Shown piece after piece: positions 16,302-23,539 of a stretch of 35,190 nucleotides of DNA. The notes beneath the pieces are model-generated. The model worked only from the letters and a program-made list of their open reading frames with translations. It had not been told where the DNA came from and ran no database searches. A program made the position numbers and the translations under genes. Position 1 is the stretch's first letter. Every line of letters begins with the position of its first letter. The DNA comes from Actinomycetes bacterium (GTDB lineage Bacteria; Actinomycetota; Acidimicrobiia; Acidimicrobiales; Palsa-688): positions 1-35,190 of the forward strand of contig JAKAQB010000036.1 in assembly GCA_021811865.1 (NCBI GenBank). Direction: 5' to 3'.

Positions 16302-16706
16302 ATGAGCACGCTTTGGACACCCGACGGCGAGCGCCCCATCCCCCGGGCCGACCAGCCGCCTGCCGGCGGGTCGGGGCTGGAGCCGCCCGGGCCGACCGAC
16401 GAAGAGCTCGCAGCCGAGCTGGCCGAGGCCCGGGACCGGCTCTCACGCACCCCGGCGGAGGTCGTCGTCGCCAACCACGCCTACGGGTTGTGGGAGCTGG
16501 CGGCGTTGCACCTGTCGCTGGAGCCCCCGCAGTTCGACCAGGCCCGCACCGCCATCGACGCCCTCGCCGCCCTCGTCGAGGGGATGCGGGGGCGCCTCGG
16601 CAAGCCCGAGGCGCAACTGGTCGAGGCACTGGGCCAGTTGCGGCTCGTGTTCGTCGAGATCGCCAACGAGGCCCGCTCGGCTGGCGGGGCTCCGCCGGCG
16701 GGGTGA
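16302..16706 (+). CDS. DUF1844-like conserved protein
   Basis: A 134-residue protein with a Pro-rich acidic N-terminus (about 1-35) and a helical domain: EELAAELAEARDRL, then VVVANHAYGLWELAALHLSL, ARTAIDALAALVEGMRGRL and LVEALGQLRLVFVEIANEA. The order LMxxAAxxLG-like helix, 'ARxxIDALAxL' and 'LxxLRLxF' recalls DUF1844, a family often found beside infC in actinobacteria; function unknown. It is divergent from infC. The stop codon is the TGA of the first unit of a 13-bp tandem repeat, so the C-terminus (GGAPPAG) is partly repeat-derived. Family assignment is from memory of the pattern and moderate in confidence. Confidence 0.72.
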   Translation: MSTLWTPDGERPIPRADQPPAGGSGLEPPGPTDEELAAELAEARDRLSRTPAEVVVANHAYGLWELAALHLSLEPPQFDQARTAIDALAALVEGMRGRLGKPEAQLVEALGQLRLVFVEIANEARSAGGAPPAG

Positions 16707-16798
16707 GCCGGCGGGGTGAGCCGGCGGGGTGCGCCGGCGGGGTGAGCCGGCGGGGTGAGCCGGCGGGGTGAGCCGGCGGGGTGAGCCGGCGGGGGGTG
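16694..16798. repeat. 13-bp tandem repeat, about eight units
   Basis: Units GCCGGCGGGGTGA run head to tail from 16694; units 1, 2 and 4-7 are identical, unit 3 ends in GC instead of GA, and the last is expanded by extra G. Each unit contains a GGGGTGA string, so stop codons recur in shifting frames. The first unit provides the stop of the DUF1844-like gene. The array is followed about 40 bases later by palindromic element copy B. Confidence 0.9.
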
Positions 16799-16837
16799 CG
16801 CCGGCCCCGCACCAGGGTTCCGGGGGCAGCGCAGGCG

Positions 16838-16928
16838 TCAAACCGCGCGCACGCGGGACAACTGCGCGCACAGGCGACGATATAGCGTTGTGGTTGCGCG
16901 CAGTTGGGCCGACTGCGCGCGGTAGGCC
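16838..16928 (+). repeat. 91-bp palindromic dispersed element, copy B
   Basis: Homologous to 220-310 (68/91 ungapped). It has two nested perfect inverted repeats: outer ACCGCGCGCA (16842-16851) with TGCGCGCGGT (16914-16923), and inner CAACTGCGCGCA (16859-16870) with TGCGCGCAGTTG (16895-16906). The centre, GATATAGC, is AT-richer. It could fold as a long cruciform or RNA hairpin. No coding potential. Confidence 0.75.
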
Positions 16929-17186
16929 GTGCGGTCGTGTCGGAAACCCCGCCGTTCACGTCCCTCGGTGGTCGACCACCTCCAATGCGTGGTGGTCATC
17001 TCTGCTCTGGAGCAGCTCACCGCGCACCGTGGCTGGCTGCCTTCGCAACGCAGTCGATCGTCTTCTCCACCGGCAGACACAGCCGCCGCGCCAGGTGGGA
17101 GCGCGGTCCGCGGCGGCTCGCCTGCCGCCCACGGGAGCCCGTCTCGCTCAAGGGGCGCTCACGGGGATCGGCCCTGTTCACGGGGC
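16929..17186. other. non-coding region downstream of the lipoprotein gene
   Basis: About 260 bases with no convincing gene; short frames on both strands have poor codon use and no recognisable domains. It contains a GGTGGTC/GACCACC palindrome cluster (16967-16997). GC-rich direct and inverted fragments near 17140-17180 could fold, but no stem plus T-run terminator is evident. Confidence 0.5.
16967..16997. repeat. GGTGGTCGACCACC palindrome with third half-site
   Basis: A perfect 14-bp palindrome (16967-16980) is followed by ten bases and another GGTGGTC (16991-16997), so GACCACC can pair with either flank. It may be an operator-like site or alternative hairpins in a 3' region; no adjacent promoter is seen. 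Confidence 0.6.
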
Positions 17187-17879
17187 TCAGCCGCCGCCGA
17201 GGGCGGATAGCGACGTCGCGCCGTTGGGGATCGCCGGCGGCCTGGCCGTGCCGTACTGGGAGAAGCGGATCTGACCCGGTTGGTTGCGAGGGGCCGAGAT
17301 GCTCTGGATGTACGGCTTGCCGGTCGCGTCGACGTACAGCGTCGCGCCGGTGGAGTCGCGCAGCGGTATCACCGACTGGCCGTCGACCGTGGTGGTGCTG
17401 CCCTTGGTTATCGTGCCCGTCGGCTGGAGCTGCCGGACGAGCGCCGCAACCGACAGCAGCCGGGCGAGCTGGGTGAAGTTCGAGTTGGTGGCCGGGGCGT
17501 ACCACCACTTGCCGGCGAGGATGCTGCCGGCAGACGCCGGCGCGCCGAGAGCGGTCCACGACGACGCCGCCGCCTTCAGGTACACGTTGCCCTTCCCTGC
17601 CACGACGTCCAGCTTGGCACCGTTGACGCTCATGGTCCCCCCGCCGCCGGTTGCCGACGAGACGATGTCGAGGCTGATCGGCTTGCCGCCAAACGTCCCG
17701 GTCCCGCTCACCCGGACGCTCGAAGCCGACGCGGTCGCCGCCTGGGCGTCTCTCAGAATCTGGCTGGGGCTCTTCGCCGCCTCCCCGTTGGAGCTCGGCC
17801 CGCCGCACGCCGCCGCCCCTCCGGCCAGCACGACCGCCACCGCTAGGGCTCCCACGACCCTGGTTCCCCGTCTGTTCAT
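17187..17879 (-). CDS. putative LppX/LprG-like lipoprotein
   Basis: 230 residues. The N-terminus has MNRRGTR then a hydrophobic core VVGALAVAVVLAGGA and a cysteine in AAACGG, consistent with a secreted lipoprotein, though the lipobox is not the classical LAGC. The mature part alternates short strands (SSVRVSGTGTFGGKPISLDIV, MSVNGAKLDVVAGKGNVYLKA, AGKWWYAP, LPTGTITKG-like), typical of the LppX_LprAFG/LolA-like half-barrel fold that carries lipids or monitors the envelope. The ATG at 17879 is preceded by GTGGAG. It is last in the long def-rib-hisG unit, 35 bases after the cold-shock-like gene, and may have its own promoter. The fold assignment is inference. Confidence 0.78.
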   Translation of the reverse strand: MNRRGTRVVGALAVAVVLAGGAAACGGPSSNGEAAKSPSQILRDAQAATASASSVRVSGTGTFGGKPISLDIVSSATGGGGTMSVNGAKLDVVAGKGNVYLKAAASSWTALGAPASAGSILAGKWWYAPATNSNFTQLARLLSVAALVRQLQPTGTITKGSTTTVDGQSVIPLRDSTGATLYVDATGKPYIQSISAPRNQPGQIRFSQYGTARPPAIPNGATSLSALGGG

Positions 17880-17914
17880 CTCCACGACCCCCCTCTGACG
17901 CGCCCGACCGGACG

Positions 17915-18163
17915 CTAGCCGTTGGCGGAGCCCTCGTGCGGCGTGGTCACCAGGTTCCCGGCTTCCCACCGGCCGCCCCGCCCGGCGAGCACGGTGAAGC
18001 TCACGCGCGCCCCCACGGGGACGTCCCTCGTGCCGTCGGCGATCTGAGTGCAGTGGAACCGCGCCTCGGTGCCGTCGTCGGCGGTGACCGTGCCGAGGCC
18101 TGTTCCGGCGTCGAGCTCGCTGACGCGCCCGGTCGCGACGGTGGGGCGGCGGCGGACGTTCAC
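17915..18163 (-). CDS. cold-shock-domain-like small protein
   Basis: 82 residues. The segment GRVSELDAGTGLGTVTADDGTEARFHCTQI (about 12-41) resembles a CspA-type OB fold (G-x-V/I...G-x-G-x-I...F-H), followed by VPVGARVSFTVLAGRGGRWEAGNL. The RNP-type aromatic residues are largely lost: only one Phe-His is kept, so nucleic-acid binding is uncertain. GTG at 18163 overlaps the hisG stop as GTGA. Confidence 0.72.
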   Translation of the reverse strand: MNVRRRPTVATGRVSELDAGTGLGTVTADDGTEARFHCTQIADGTRDVPVGARVSFTVLAGRGGRWEAGNLVTTPHEGSANG

Positions 18164-19035
18164 GGCACGATCTTCGCGATGGGCAGTTCGATGATGTCCT
18201 CCGCTCCCAGGTCCTTCAGGGCAGGGATGAGCACGTTGATGTCCTTCTTGGGCACGACGGCCTCCACGGCGAAGGCATCCCCGCCGAAGAGCTGCGACAC
18301 CGTAGGTGCTTTCATGGCGGGGAGGACGCCGATCACCCGGTCGAGGTCGGCGGCGGACACGTTGAGCTTCACCAGGACGCGGGCACGCGCGACGAGTGTG
18401 CCCTGCAGCAGGGTGCGGAGTTGCTGCATGGCGTGGCGCCTGCCGTCGTCGGCGTGCGACGCGGGGTTGGCGATCAGCTCCGTGTACGAGGTGAGGACTG
18501 TCGCGACCACCCGGAGTCCAGCGGCGCGCAGAGCCCTTCCCGTCTCGGTGATCTCGACGACGGCGTCCGCGATCTCGGGAACCTTGGCTTCCGTCGCACC
18601 GTGCGACAGCCGTACCTCGGCCCGGATGCCGTGACTCTCGAGGAAGCGCGCTGTGAGCCGCGGGTACTCCGTCGAGACGCGCACCCCTGGGCGCAGGTCG
18701 GTGACCTCGCGGACGGGGGAATCGTCGGCCACGGCAAGCACGACCCGTATGGGTCGGTCGGTCGCCTTCGAGTAGTGCAGCTCGCCGAGGCTGACGACGT
18801 CGCTGCCGGTCTCCTCCACCCAGTCGCGGCCGGTGATGCCGAGGTCGAACATCCCCTCGGCGATGTACTCGGGGATCTCCTGGGGCCGCAGGATCAGGAC
18901 CTCGGCGATGCGAGGATCGGCGATGCTGGCGCGGTAGTCAACTGACGAGCTGCGTGACACCGCCAGGTCGGCGGCCTCGAACAGCTCGAGAGTCGCCAGC
19001 TCGAGCGACCCTTTCGGCAGGACGAGTCGGAGCAA
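18160..19035 (-). CDS. hisG: ATP phosphoribosyltransferase (long form)
   Basis: First enzyme of histidine synthesis, joining ATP and PRPP. 291 residues; an N-terminal periplasmic-binding-like catalytic domain (LVLPKGSLELATLELFEAAD, DLGITGRDWVEE, LSHGATEAKVPEIADAVVEITETG) and a C-terminal HisG_C/ACT-like regulatory domain (about 215-291, ending in LGAEDIIELPIAKIVP), so it is the long, HisZ-independent and histidine-inhibited type. The only in-frame start before the conserved RLVLPKGSL is TTG at 19035, eight bases after ribH. In many actinobacteria hisE sits between ribH and hisG; it is missing here. Confidence 0.96.
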   Translation of the reverse strand: MLRLVLPKGSLELATLELFEAADLAVSRSSSVDYRASIADPRIAEVLILRPQEIPEYIAEGMFDLGITGRDWVEETGSDVVSLGELHYSKATDRPIRVVLAVADDSPVREVTDLRPGVRVSTEYPRLTARFLESHGIRAEVRLSHGATEAKVPEIADAVVEITETGRALRAAGLRVVATVLTSYTELIANPASHADDGRRHAMQQLRTLLQGTLVARARVLVKLNVSAADLDRVIGVLPAMKAPTVSQLFGGDAFAVEAVVPKKDINVLIPALKDLGAEDIIELPIAKIVP

Positions 19036-19043
19036 GGCGCGGC

Positions 19044-19535
19044 TCAGGCCGGGTCAGGGAGGTGGCGGAACAGGTCCACCATCTCGATCGCGCTGGCCGC
19101 AGCCTCGTACCCCTTGTTGCCCGCCTTGGTCCCAGCCCGCTCGAGGGCCTGCTCGATGTTCTCGGTCGTCAGCACCCCGAAGACCACCGGGACCCCTGTG
19201 TCGAGGGCCACCCGGGCGACCCCGGCGGCGACCTGGCCGGCGACCAGGTCGTAGTGCGTCGTGGCTCCGCGGATGACCGTGCCGAGGGTGATCACGGCGT
19301 CGAAGCGGTCGGTGCGCGCCAGGCGGGCGGCGACGACGGGCAACTCGAAGGCGCCTGGCGCCCAGGCCACGGCCACGTCGGTGTCCGCCACCCCGTGGCG
19401 GCGGAGACCGTCGAGGCAGCCCTCGAGCAGGCGGCCCACCACCAGCTCGTTGAACCGGCTGGCGGCGACGGCGATGCGCATGCCGGCGCCGTCGAGGCGC
19501 CCTTCATAGACCGTGGCGTCACTCACGGTCGGCAC
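19044..19535 (-). CDS. ribH: 6,7-dimethyl-8-ribityllumazine synthase
   Basis: Forms the penultimate riboflavin intermediate from the ribBA and ribD products; normally an icosahedral 60-mer or a pentamer. About 160 residues with [32 protein letters not shown], the catalytic region [16 protein letters not shown] and [28 protein letters not shown]. Two GTG starts are possible, 19535 (GGAGG three bases upstream) and 19526 (GGAGG twelve bases upstream); both overlap the end of ribBA, so translation is coupled. Confidence 0.97.
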   Translation of the reverse strand: MPTVSDATVYEGRLDGAGMRIAVAASRFNELVVGRLLEGCLDGLRRHGVADTDVAVAWAPGAFELPVVAARLARTDRFDAVITLGTVIRGATTHYDLVAGQVAAGVARVALDTGVPVVFGVLTTENIEQALERAGTKAGNKGYEAAASAIEMVDLFRHLPDPA

Positions 19536-20745
19536 TGGCCTCCGGGAAGTCGTGGCCCATCCTGTCGCGCTTGGTCTGCAGGTACCGGATGTTCTCGGCC
19601 GTGGGCGCTGTGACGATCGGCACCCGTTCGACGATCTGGAGGCCGTAGCCCTCGAGGCCGCCGCGCTTGGCGGGGTTGTTGGTCATGAGCCGCATGGTGG
19701 TGACTCCGAGATCGACGAGGATCTGGGCGCCGATCCCGTACTCGCGGCTGTCTACCGGAAGGCCCAGGTGGATGTTGGCGTCGACGGTGTCGTAGCCGCG
19801 GTCCTGCAACCGGTAGGCCTCGAGCTTGCGGGCGATGCCGATCCCCCGCCCTTCGTGGCCGCGTAGGTAGACGATCACCCCGAGGCCCTCCTGGTCGATC
19901 ATGCGCATGGCTTCGTGCAGCTGGGTCCCGCAGTCGCAGCGGCGGGAGCCGAAGATGTCACCGGTGAGGCATTCGCTGTGCACCCGGACCAAGACGCCGT
20001 CCTTACCTGCAGGCTGCCCCCTCACGATGGCGATGTGCGTCAGGTTGTCGAGCTCGCTCTTGTAGGCGATGCACTCGAACTCCCCGTAGTCCGTCGGGAT
20101 GCGGGCCGACGAGACCCGGTCCACGAGGCGCTCGGTGCGCCGCCGGTACCTCACGAGGTCGGCGATGGTGATGAGCTTCAGGCCGTGCTCGGCGGCGAAA
20201 GCCTCGAGCTCCGCTCGGCGGGCCATCGACAGGCGGTCGGCGCTCACGACCTCGCACAGCACCCCAGCGGGGGGCAGCCCGGCCAGCCGGGCGAGGTCCA
20301 CAGCCGCCTCCGTGTGCCCGGCTCGCACCAGGACGCCACCCTCGCGGGCTCGCAGCACGTGGAGGTGGCCGGGGCGGTTGAAGTCCTTGGCGCTCACCTC
20401 AGGGGCGACCAGCGCCCTGGCCGTTGCCGAACGGTCCGCCGCCGAGATGCCCGTCGTGGTCCCGTGGCGGTAGTCGACGGTGACGGTGAACGCCGTGCGC
20501 TGGCTCTCGGTGTTGCGTGCCACCATGAGCTGCAGGTCGAGCTCGTCGGCGCGCTCGGCGGTGATCGACGCGCAGATGAGCCCCGACGTGTGTCGCACGA
20601 TGAAGGCCATCGTCTCGGGCGTGGCATGGGCCGCTGCGACGATGAGGTCACCCTCGTTCTCGCGGTCCTCGTCGTCGACGACGACCACGATCTCGCCGCT
20701 GCGAACGGCTTCGACCGCTTCCTCGACGGTGTCGGAGGCCATCAT
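19519..20745 (-). CDS. ribBA: 3,4-dihydroxy-2-butanone 4-phosphate synthase / GTP cyclohydrolase II
   Basis: Bifunctional enzyme starting both branches of riboflavin synthesis. The N-terminal RibB domain (about 1-205) has [10 protein letters not shown] (24-33) and the [10 protein letters not shown] block. The C-terminal RibA domain (about 210-408) has the zinc-cysteine cluster [35 protein letters not shown] and [16 protein letters not shown]. 408 residues is the usual fusion length. The ATG at 20745 overlaps the ribE stop as ATGA; an in-frame ATG follows directly. Confidence 0.98.
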   Translation of the reverse strand: MMASDTVEEAVEAVRSGEIVVVVDDEDRENEGDLIVAAAHATPETMAFIVRHTSGLICASITAERADELDLQLMVARNTESQRTAFTVTVDYRHGTTTGISAADRSATARALVAPEVSAKDFNRPGHLHVLRAREGGVLVRAGHTEAAVDLARLAGLPPAGVLCEVVSADRLSMARRAELEAFAAEHGLKLITIADLVRYRRRTERLVDRVSSARIPTDYGEFECIAYKSELDNLTHIAIVRGQPAGKDGVLVRVHSECLTGDIFGSRRCDCGTQLHEAMRMIDQEGLGVIVYLRGHEGRGIGIARKLEAYRLQDRGYDTVDANIHLGLPVDSREYGIGAQILVDLGVTTMRLMTNNPAKRGGLEGYGLQIVERVPIVTAPTAENIRYLQTKRDRMGHDFPEASADRE

Positions 20746-21344
20746 CGACCCTCGGCGTACGGCGTGACCGTCCCCGCTCCGAGCAGGCGCTCCACATACT
20801 TGGCGATCACATCGGCCTCCAGGTTGACGCCGTCACCGGCCGCCCTTGCCCCAAGGGTAGTGACAGCCGCGGTGTGAGGGATGATGGCGGCGGAGAACCA
20901 GTCTTCCCCGACATCGACAACGGTGAGGCTGCAGCCGTCCACCGTCACCGAGCCCTTCTGCACCAGGTAGGGCATCATGGAGCTCGGGACGCGTACCTGC
21001 AGGGCCGGTGCCGGCGCCACGATCTCGCCGACGCCGTCGACGTGGCCCTGGACTAGGTGGCCGCCCAACCGGCCGTCGGCTCGCATCGGTCGTTCCAGGT
21101 TGACCGCGTCCCCTGGCCGCAACCGGCCGAGGGTGGTCCGCTGCAGCGTCTCGGGCACCGCGTCGGCGGCCCACCACCCGGGTCCGATGTCCACGACGGT
21201 CAGGCAGGCGCCGCTGACGGCGATGGAATCGCCCACGGCGGCGCCCTCCGACACGACGGCCGCCTCGATGACCAGCCGGGTGGCGGCAGGGCTGGGGTCA
21301 ACGGAGAGCACCCGGCCGAGCTCCTCGACTATCCCGGTGAACAC
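20742..21344 (-). CDS. ribE: riboflavin synthase (alpha subunit)
   Basis: Dismutates two lumazines to riboflavin. 200 residues made of two homologous lumazine-binding barrels: repeat 1 begins [10 protein letters not shown] and has VSGACLTV, repeat 2 begins [13 protein letters not shown] and has VDGCSLTVV. The start GTG-TTC-ACC-GGG at 21344 lies in a 16-bp direct repeat whose upstream copy carries a second, out-of-frame GTG-TTC-ACC-GGG at 21364. No good Shine-Dalgarno is present. Confidence 0.97.
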   Translation of the reverse strand: MFTGIVEELGRVLSVDPSPAATRLVIEAAVVSEGAAVGDSIAVSGACLTVVDIGPGWWAADAVPETLQRTTLGRLRPGDAVNLERPMRADGRLGGHLVQGHVDGVGEIVAPAPALQVRVPSSMMPYLVQKGSVTVDGCSLTVVDVGEDWFSAAIIPHTAAVTTLGARAAGDGVNLEADVIAKYVERLLGAGTVTPYAEGR

Positions 21345-21368
21345 TGCACGGACCCGGTGAACACTGCA
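21333..21368. repeat. duplication over the ribE start
   Basis: The 16-bp sequence CCCGGTGAACACTGCA occurs at 21333-21348 and 21353-21368 (period 20). Both copies contain the ribE start context; only the downstream one is in frame. It fills most of the ribD-ribE gap. Confidence 0.85.
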
Positions 21369-21374
21369 GGGAAG

Positions 21375-22379
21375 CTAGTCTGGTGCCGGCGCCTCCGTCG
21401 TTGCCCACACGTCGATACGGACGTCGTCGCCGAGCCGGCGTACCAGGTCGAGGCGGCCGCGCCACACCTGGCTCATCGACGCTGCACCCGGGCCGGCGAG
21501 CAGCGGCAACCCGTCGTCGCCGCCGAGGAGGGCCGGGGCCACGTAGAGGACGTACTGGTCGACGAGGCCGGCCCGGTGGAACGAATGCGCGACGTGTGGC
21601 CCGCCCTCCACGAGCAGCTGCAGGACGTCACGCCGTCCGAGGAGGTCCAGCAGCTCCCCCAGATCGCCGTCATGTTCGATTGCCGGTGCCGCCCGGGCGC
21701 CCGGCGGGATCCGGCCGAGCACCACCCGGAGTGGGTCGCGGCCGGGAGCGTCGCGAACGGTGAGTGCCGGGTCGTCGGCCCGCACGGTGCCCGCACCGAC
21801 GGCGACGGCGTCGCTCTGCGCCCGCAGCCCGTGGGCATCGGCCCGCGCCAGCGCCCCGGTTATCCAGCGGCTGGTGCCGTCGGGCGCCGCTGTGCGGCCG
21901 TCGAGGGTGGTGGCAAGCTTGAGCACCACCCAGGGACGTCCCGTGCGGCGGTGCTTCAGGTAGGGCGCGAGATCGTGTGTCGCCTGCTCTGCGCCGGTGC
22001 CGACGTCCACGGCTATGCCCGCCTCGCGGAGGCGGGCGACTCCCCGGCCGGCCACGCGCGGGTCGGGGTCCAAGGCGGCGACGACCACCCGCCGGACCCC
22101 CGCTTCGACGAGCGCATCGGCGCACGGAGGCGTCCGACCGTGATGAGCGCAAGGTTCGAGGGTCACGTAGACCGTCGAACCGCGGGCGTCGCCGCCGGCG
22201 AGGCCCAGGGCGACGACCTCGGCGTGGGGTCCGCCGGCGGGCTGGGTTGCCCCCTCGTACGCCGGGGCATCGCCGTGCGGGACGACGACGGCGCCGACCC
22301 ACGGGTTGGGTGAGGTGATGTGGCGCACCGAGCGGCCGAGGGCCAGCGCCTCGGCCATGAACGCCTCGTCAGGCGTCAC
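21375..22379 (-). CDS. ribD: bifunctional diaminohydroxyphosphoribosylaminopyrimidine deaminase / 5-amino-6-(5-phosphoribosylamino)uracil reductase
   Basis: Second and third steps of the GTP branch of riboflavin synthesis. About 334 residues. The N-terminal cytidine-deaminase-like domain has the zinc site HAE (His52, Glu54) and PCAHHGRTPPC (Cys77, Cys86). The C-terminal reductase domain starts near residue 150 with RPWVVLKLATTLDGRTA and has GAGTVRADDPALTVR and LLVEGGPHVAHSF. GTG at 22379 overlaps the mog stop as GTGA. There is no leader and so no FMN riboswitch in front of it. Confidence 0.97.
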   Translation of the reverse strand: MTPDEAFMAEALALGRSVRHITSPNPWVGAVVVPHGDAPAYEGATQPAGGPHAEVVALGLAGGDARGSTVYVTLEPCAHHGRTPPCADALVEAGVRRVVVAALDPDPRVAGRGVARLREAGIAVDVGTGAEQATHDLAPYLKHRRTGRPWVVLKLATTLDGRTAAPDGTSRWITGALARADAHGLRAQSDAVAVGAGTVRADDPALTVRDAPGRDPLRVVLGRIPPGARAAPAIEHDGDLGELLDLLGRRDVLQLLVEGGPHVAHSFHRAGLVDQYVLYVAPALLGGDDGLPLLAGPGAASMSQVWRGRLDLVRRLGDDVRIDVWATTEAPAPD

Positions 22380-22858
22380 GGGTGCTGGGTCGGCTCGCCC
22401 GCGAGGAGCTCGAGGGCGTGCGGGAGCACGTCGGCCACCGCCTGGAAGCACTCCACGGCACCGGAGGGGGATCCTGGTGTGTTGAGGACGATCGTCCGAC
22501 CGCGGGTGCCGGCGATGCCCCGGGACAGCCGGCCGAGCGGGCTGCGCAGGCGCATCGCCTCCGCCAGGCCCGGCGCCTCCCGGTCGAGGACCTCGCGCGT
22601 GCCCTCGGGCGTGTGGTCCCGTGGCGCGAAGCCGGTGCCGCCCGTGGTGACGACGAGACCGGTGAAGGCGCCGGTCACGCGGGCCAGCTCACCGGCCACC
22701 GAAGCCACGCCGTCCGGCACGACCGAGCGTTCGACGACCTCGAAGCCGGCTTCCTCCAGCGCGGTCGCGAGGGCTGCGCCCGAGCGGTCCTCGCGCGTTC
22801 CGGCGACGACGCCGTCCGAGACGGTCACAACCTTGGCCTGGTGGCGGTGCTCGCTCAC
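22376..22858 (-). CDS. MogA/MoaB-family molybdopterin adenylyltransferase-like protein
   Basis: 160-residue MoCF-domain protein. The glycine-rich TTGGTGFAPRDHTPE (about 71-85), the SDGVVAGTREDRSG motif (14-27) and the C-terminal NTPGSPSGAVECF (normally N-L-P-G) are those of MogA/MoaB, which adenylylate molybdopterin before molybdate insertion. It is coupled by GTGA to rpe upstream and ribD downstream. No other molybdenum-cofactor gene is present, so its place in the riboflavin operon is notable; whether it is MogA or MoaB in function cannot be told. Confidence 0.9.
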   Translation of the reverse strand: MSEHRHQAKVVTVSDGVVAGTREDRSGAALATALEEAGFEVVERSVVPDGVASVAGELARVTGAFTGLVVTTGGTGFAPRDHTPEGTREVLDREAPGLAEAMRLRSPLGRLSRGIAGTRGRTIVLNTPGSPSGAVECFQAVADVLPHALELLAGEPTQHP

Positions 22859-23514
22859 CGCAGGGCCCCCGCGGCGGCCCGGCGGATGGCGGCGGCGGCG
22901 TCGAGCGGGTCGGGTGCCCCGAAGATGGCGCTGCCCGCGACCAGCATGCGCGCTCCGGCCCCGGCGACTGCCGGCGCCGTAGCGGGGTCGATCCCGCCAT
23001 CGACCTCGAGGACGACATCGAGCTCCTGCTCCGAGATGGCCTGCGCCGCCGCCGCGATCTTCGGCACCACCTCCCTCATGAAGCTCTGGCCACCGAACCC
23101 CGGGTGGACGGTCATCACCAGCAGCAGGTCGATCTGGTCGAGCCACGGTCGGGCGGCGTCGAAGGGGGTTTCCGGGTTGACGGCCAGGCCGACGCCGAGC
23201 CCGAGGTCCCGCATGGTGCCGATCAGGGCGGCGGTGCCGCCGACCTCGACGTGGACGCTGCAGGAGTCGGCCCCGGCGGCCCGGAACGCCTCCAGGTGGT
23301 CACCCGGGTTGGTGATCATCAGGTGGCAGTCGAGGTACAGGTCGGTGTGCCTGCGGATGGCCCTCACGACCGGCGGCCCGATCGTCAGGTTGGGTACGAA
23401 ATGGCCGTCCATCACATCCACGTGCAGCCAGTCCGCCTCGGGGGCGACCTGGTCGATCGCGGCGCCGAGCGCGGCGAAGTCGGCGGAGAGGATCGACGGT
23501 GCCACGCGGATCAT
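22855..23514 (-). CDS. rpe: ribulose-phosphate 3-epimerase
   Basis: Interconverts ribulose-5-phosphate and xylulose-5-phosphate; the former is a riboflavin precursor used by RibBA. 219-residue TIM barrel with APSILSADF, the metal-binding WLHVDVMDGHFVPN, DCHLMI, MTVHPGFGGQSF and VDGGI followed by the phosphate loop ending in AGSAIFG. ATG start at 23514, 25 bases after rsmB. Its place before ribD is common in actinobacteria. Confidence 0.97.
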   Translation of the reverse strand: MIRVAPSILSADFAALGAAIDQVAPEADWLHVDVMDGHFVPNLTIGPPVVRAIRRHTDLYLDCHLMITNPGDHLEAFRAAGADSCSVHVEVGGTAALIGTMRDLGLGVGLAVNPETPFDAARPWLDQIDLLLVMTVHPGFGGQSFMREVVPKIAAAAQAISEQELDVVLEVDGGIDPATAPAVAGAGARMLVAGSAIFGAPDPLDAAAAIRRAAAGALR

Positions 23515-23539
23515 GAACCCGAGCGTAGGCGGCGTGCGC

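Noticed and set aside
16112..16474. Minus-strand 120-residue frame covering the infC leader
   Set aside because: Antisense to the DUF1844-like gene at one end, no domain, and ends in the three-codon frame before infC; likely chance.
16694..16798. CRISPR array
   Set aside because: Units are 13 bp and directly adjacent with no spacers; it is a simple tandem repeat.
16838..17210. Short frames in the region after the DUF1844-like gene, possibly a decayed transposase
   Set aside because: No DDE or other transposase motif and poor codon use; palindromic repeats explain the frames.
21369..22379. FMN (RFN) riboswitch ahead of the riboflavin genes
   Set aside because: ribD overlaps mog and every rib junction is too short; no RFN-type conserved blocks were seen.
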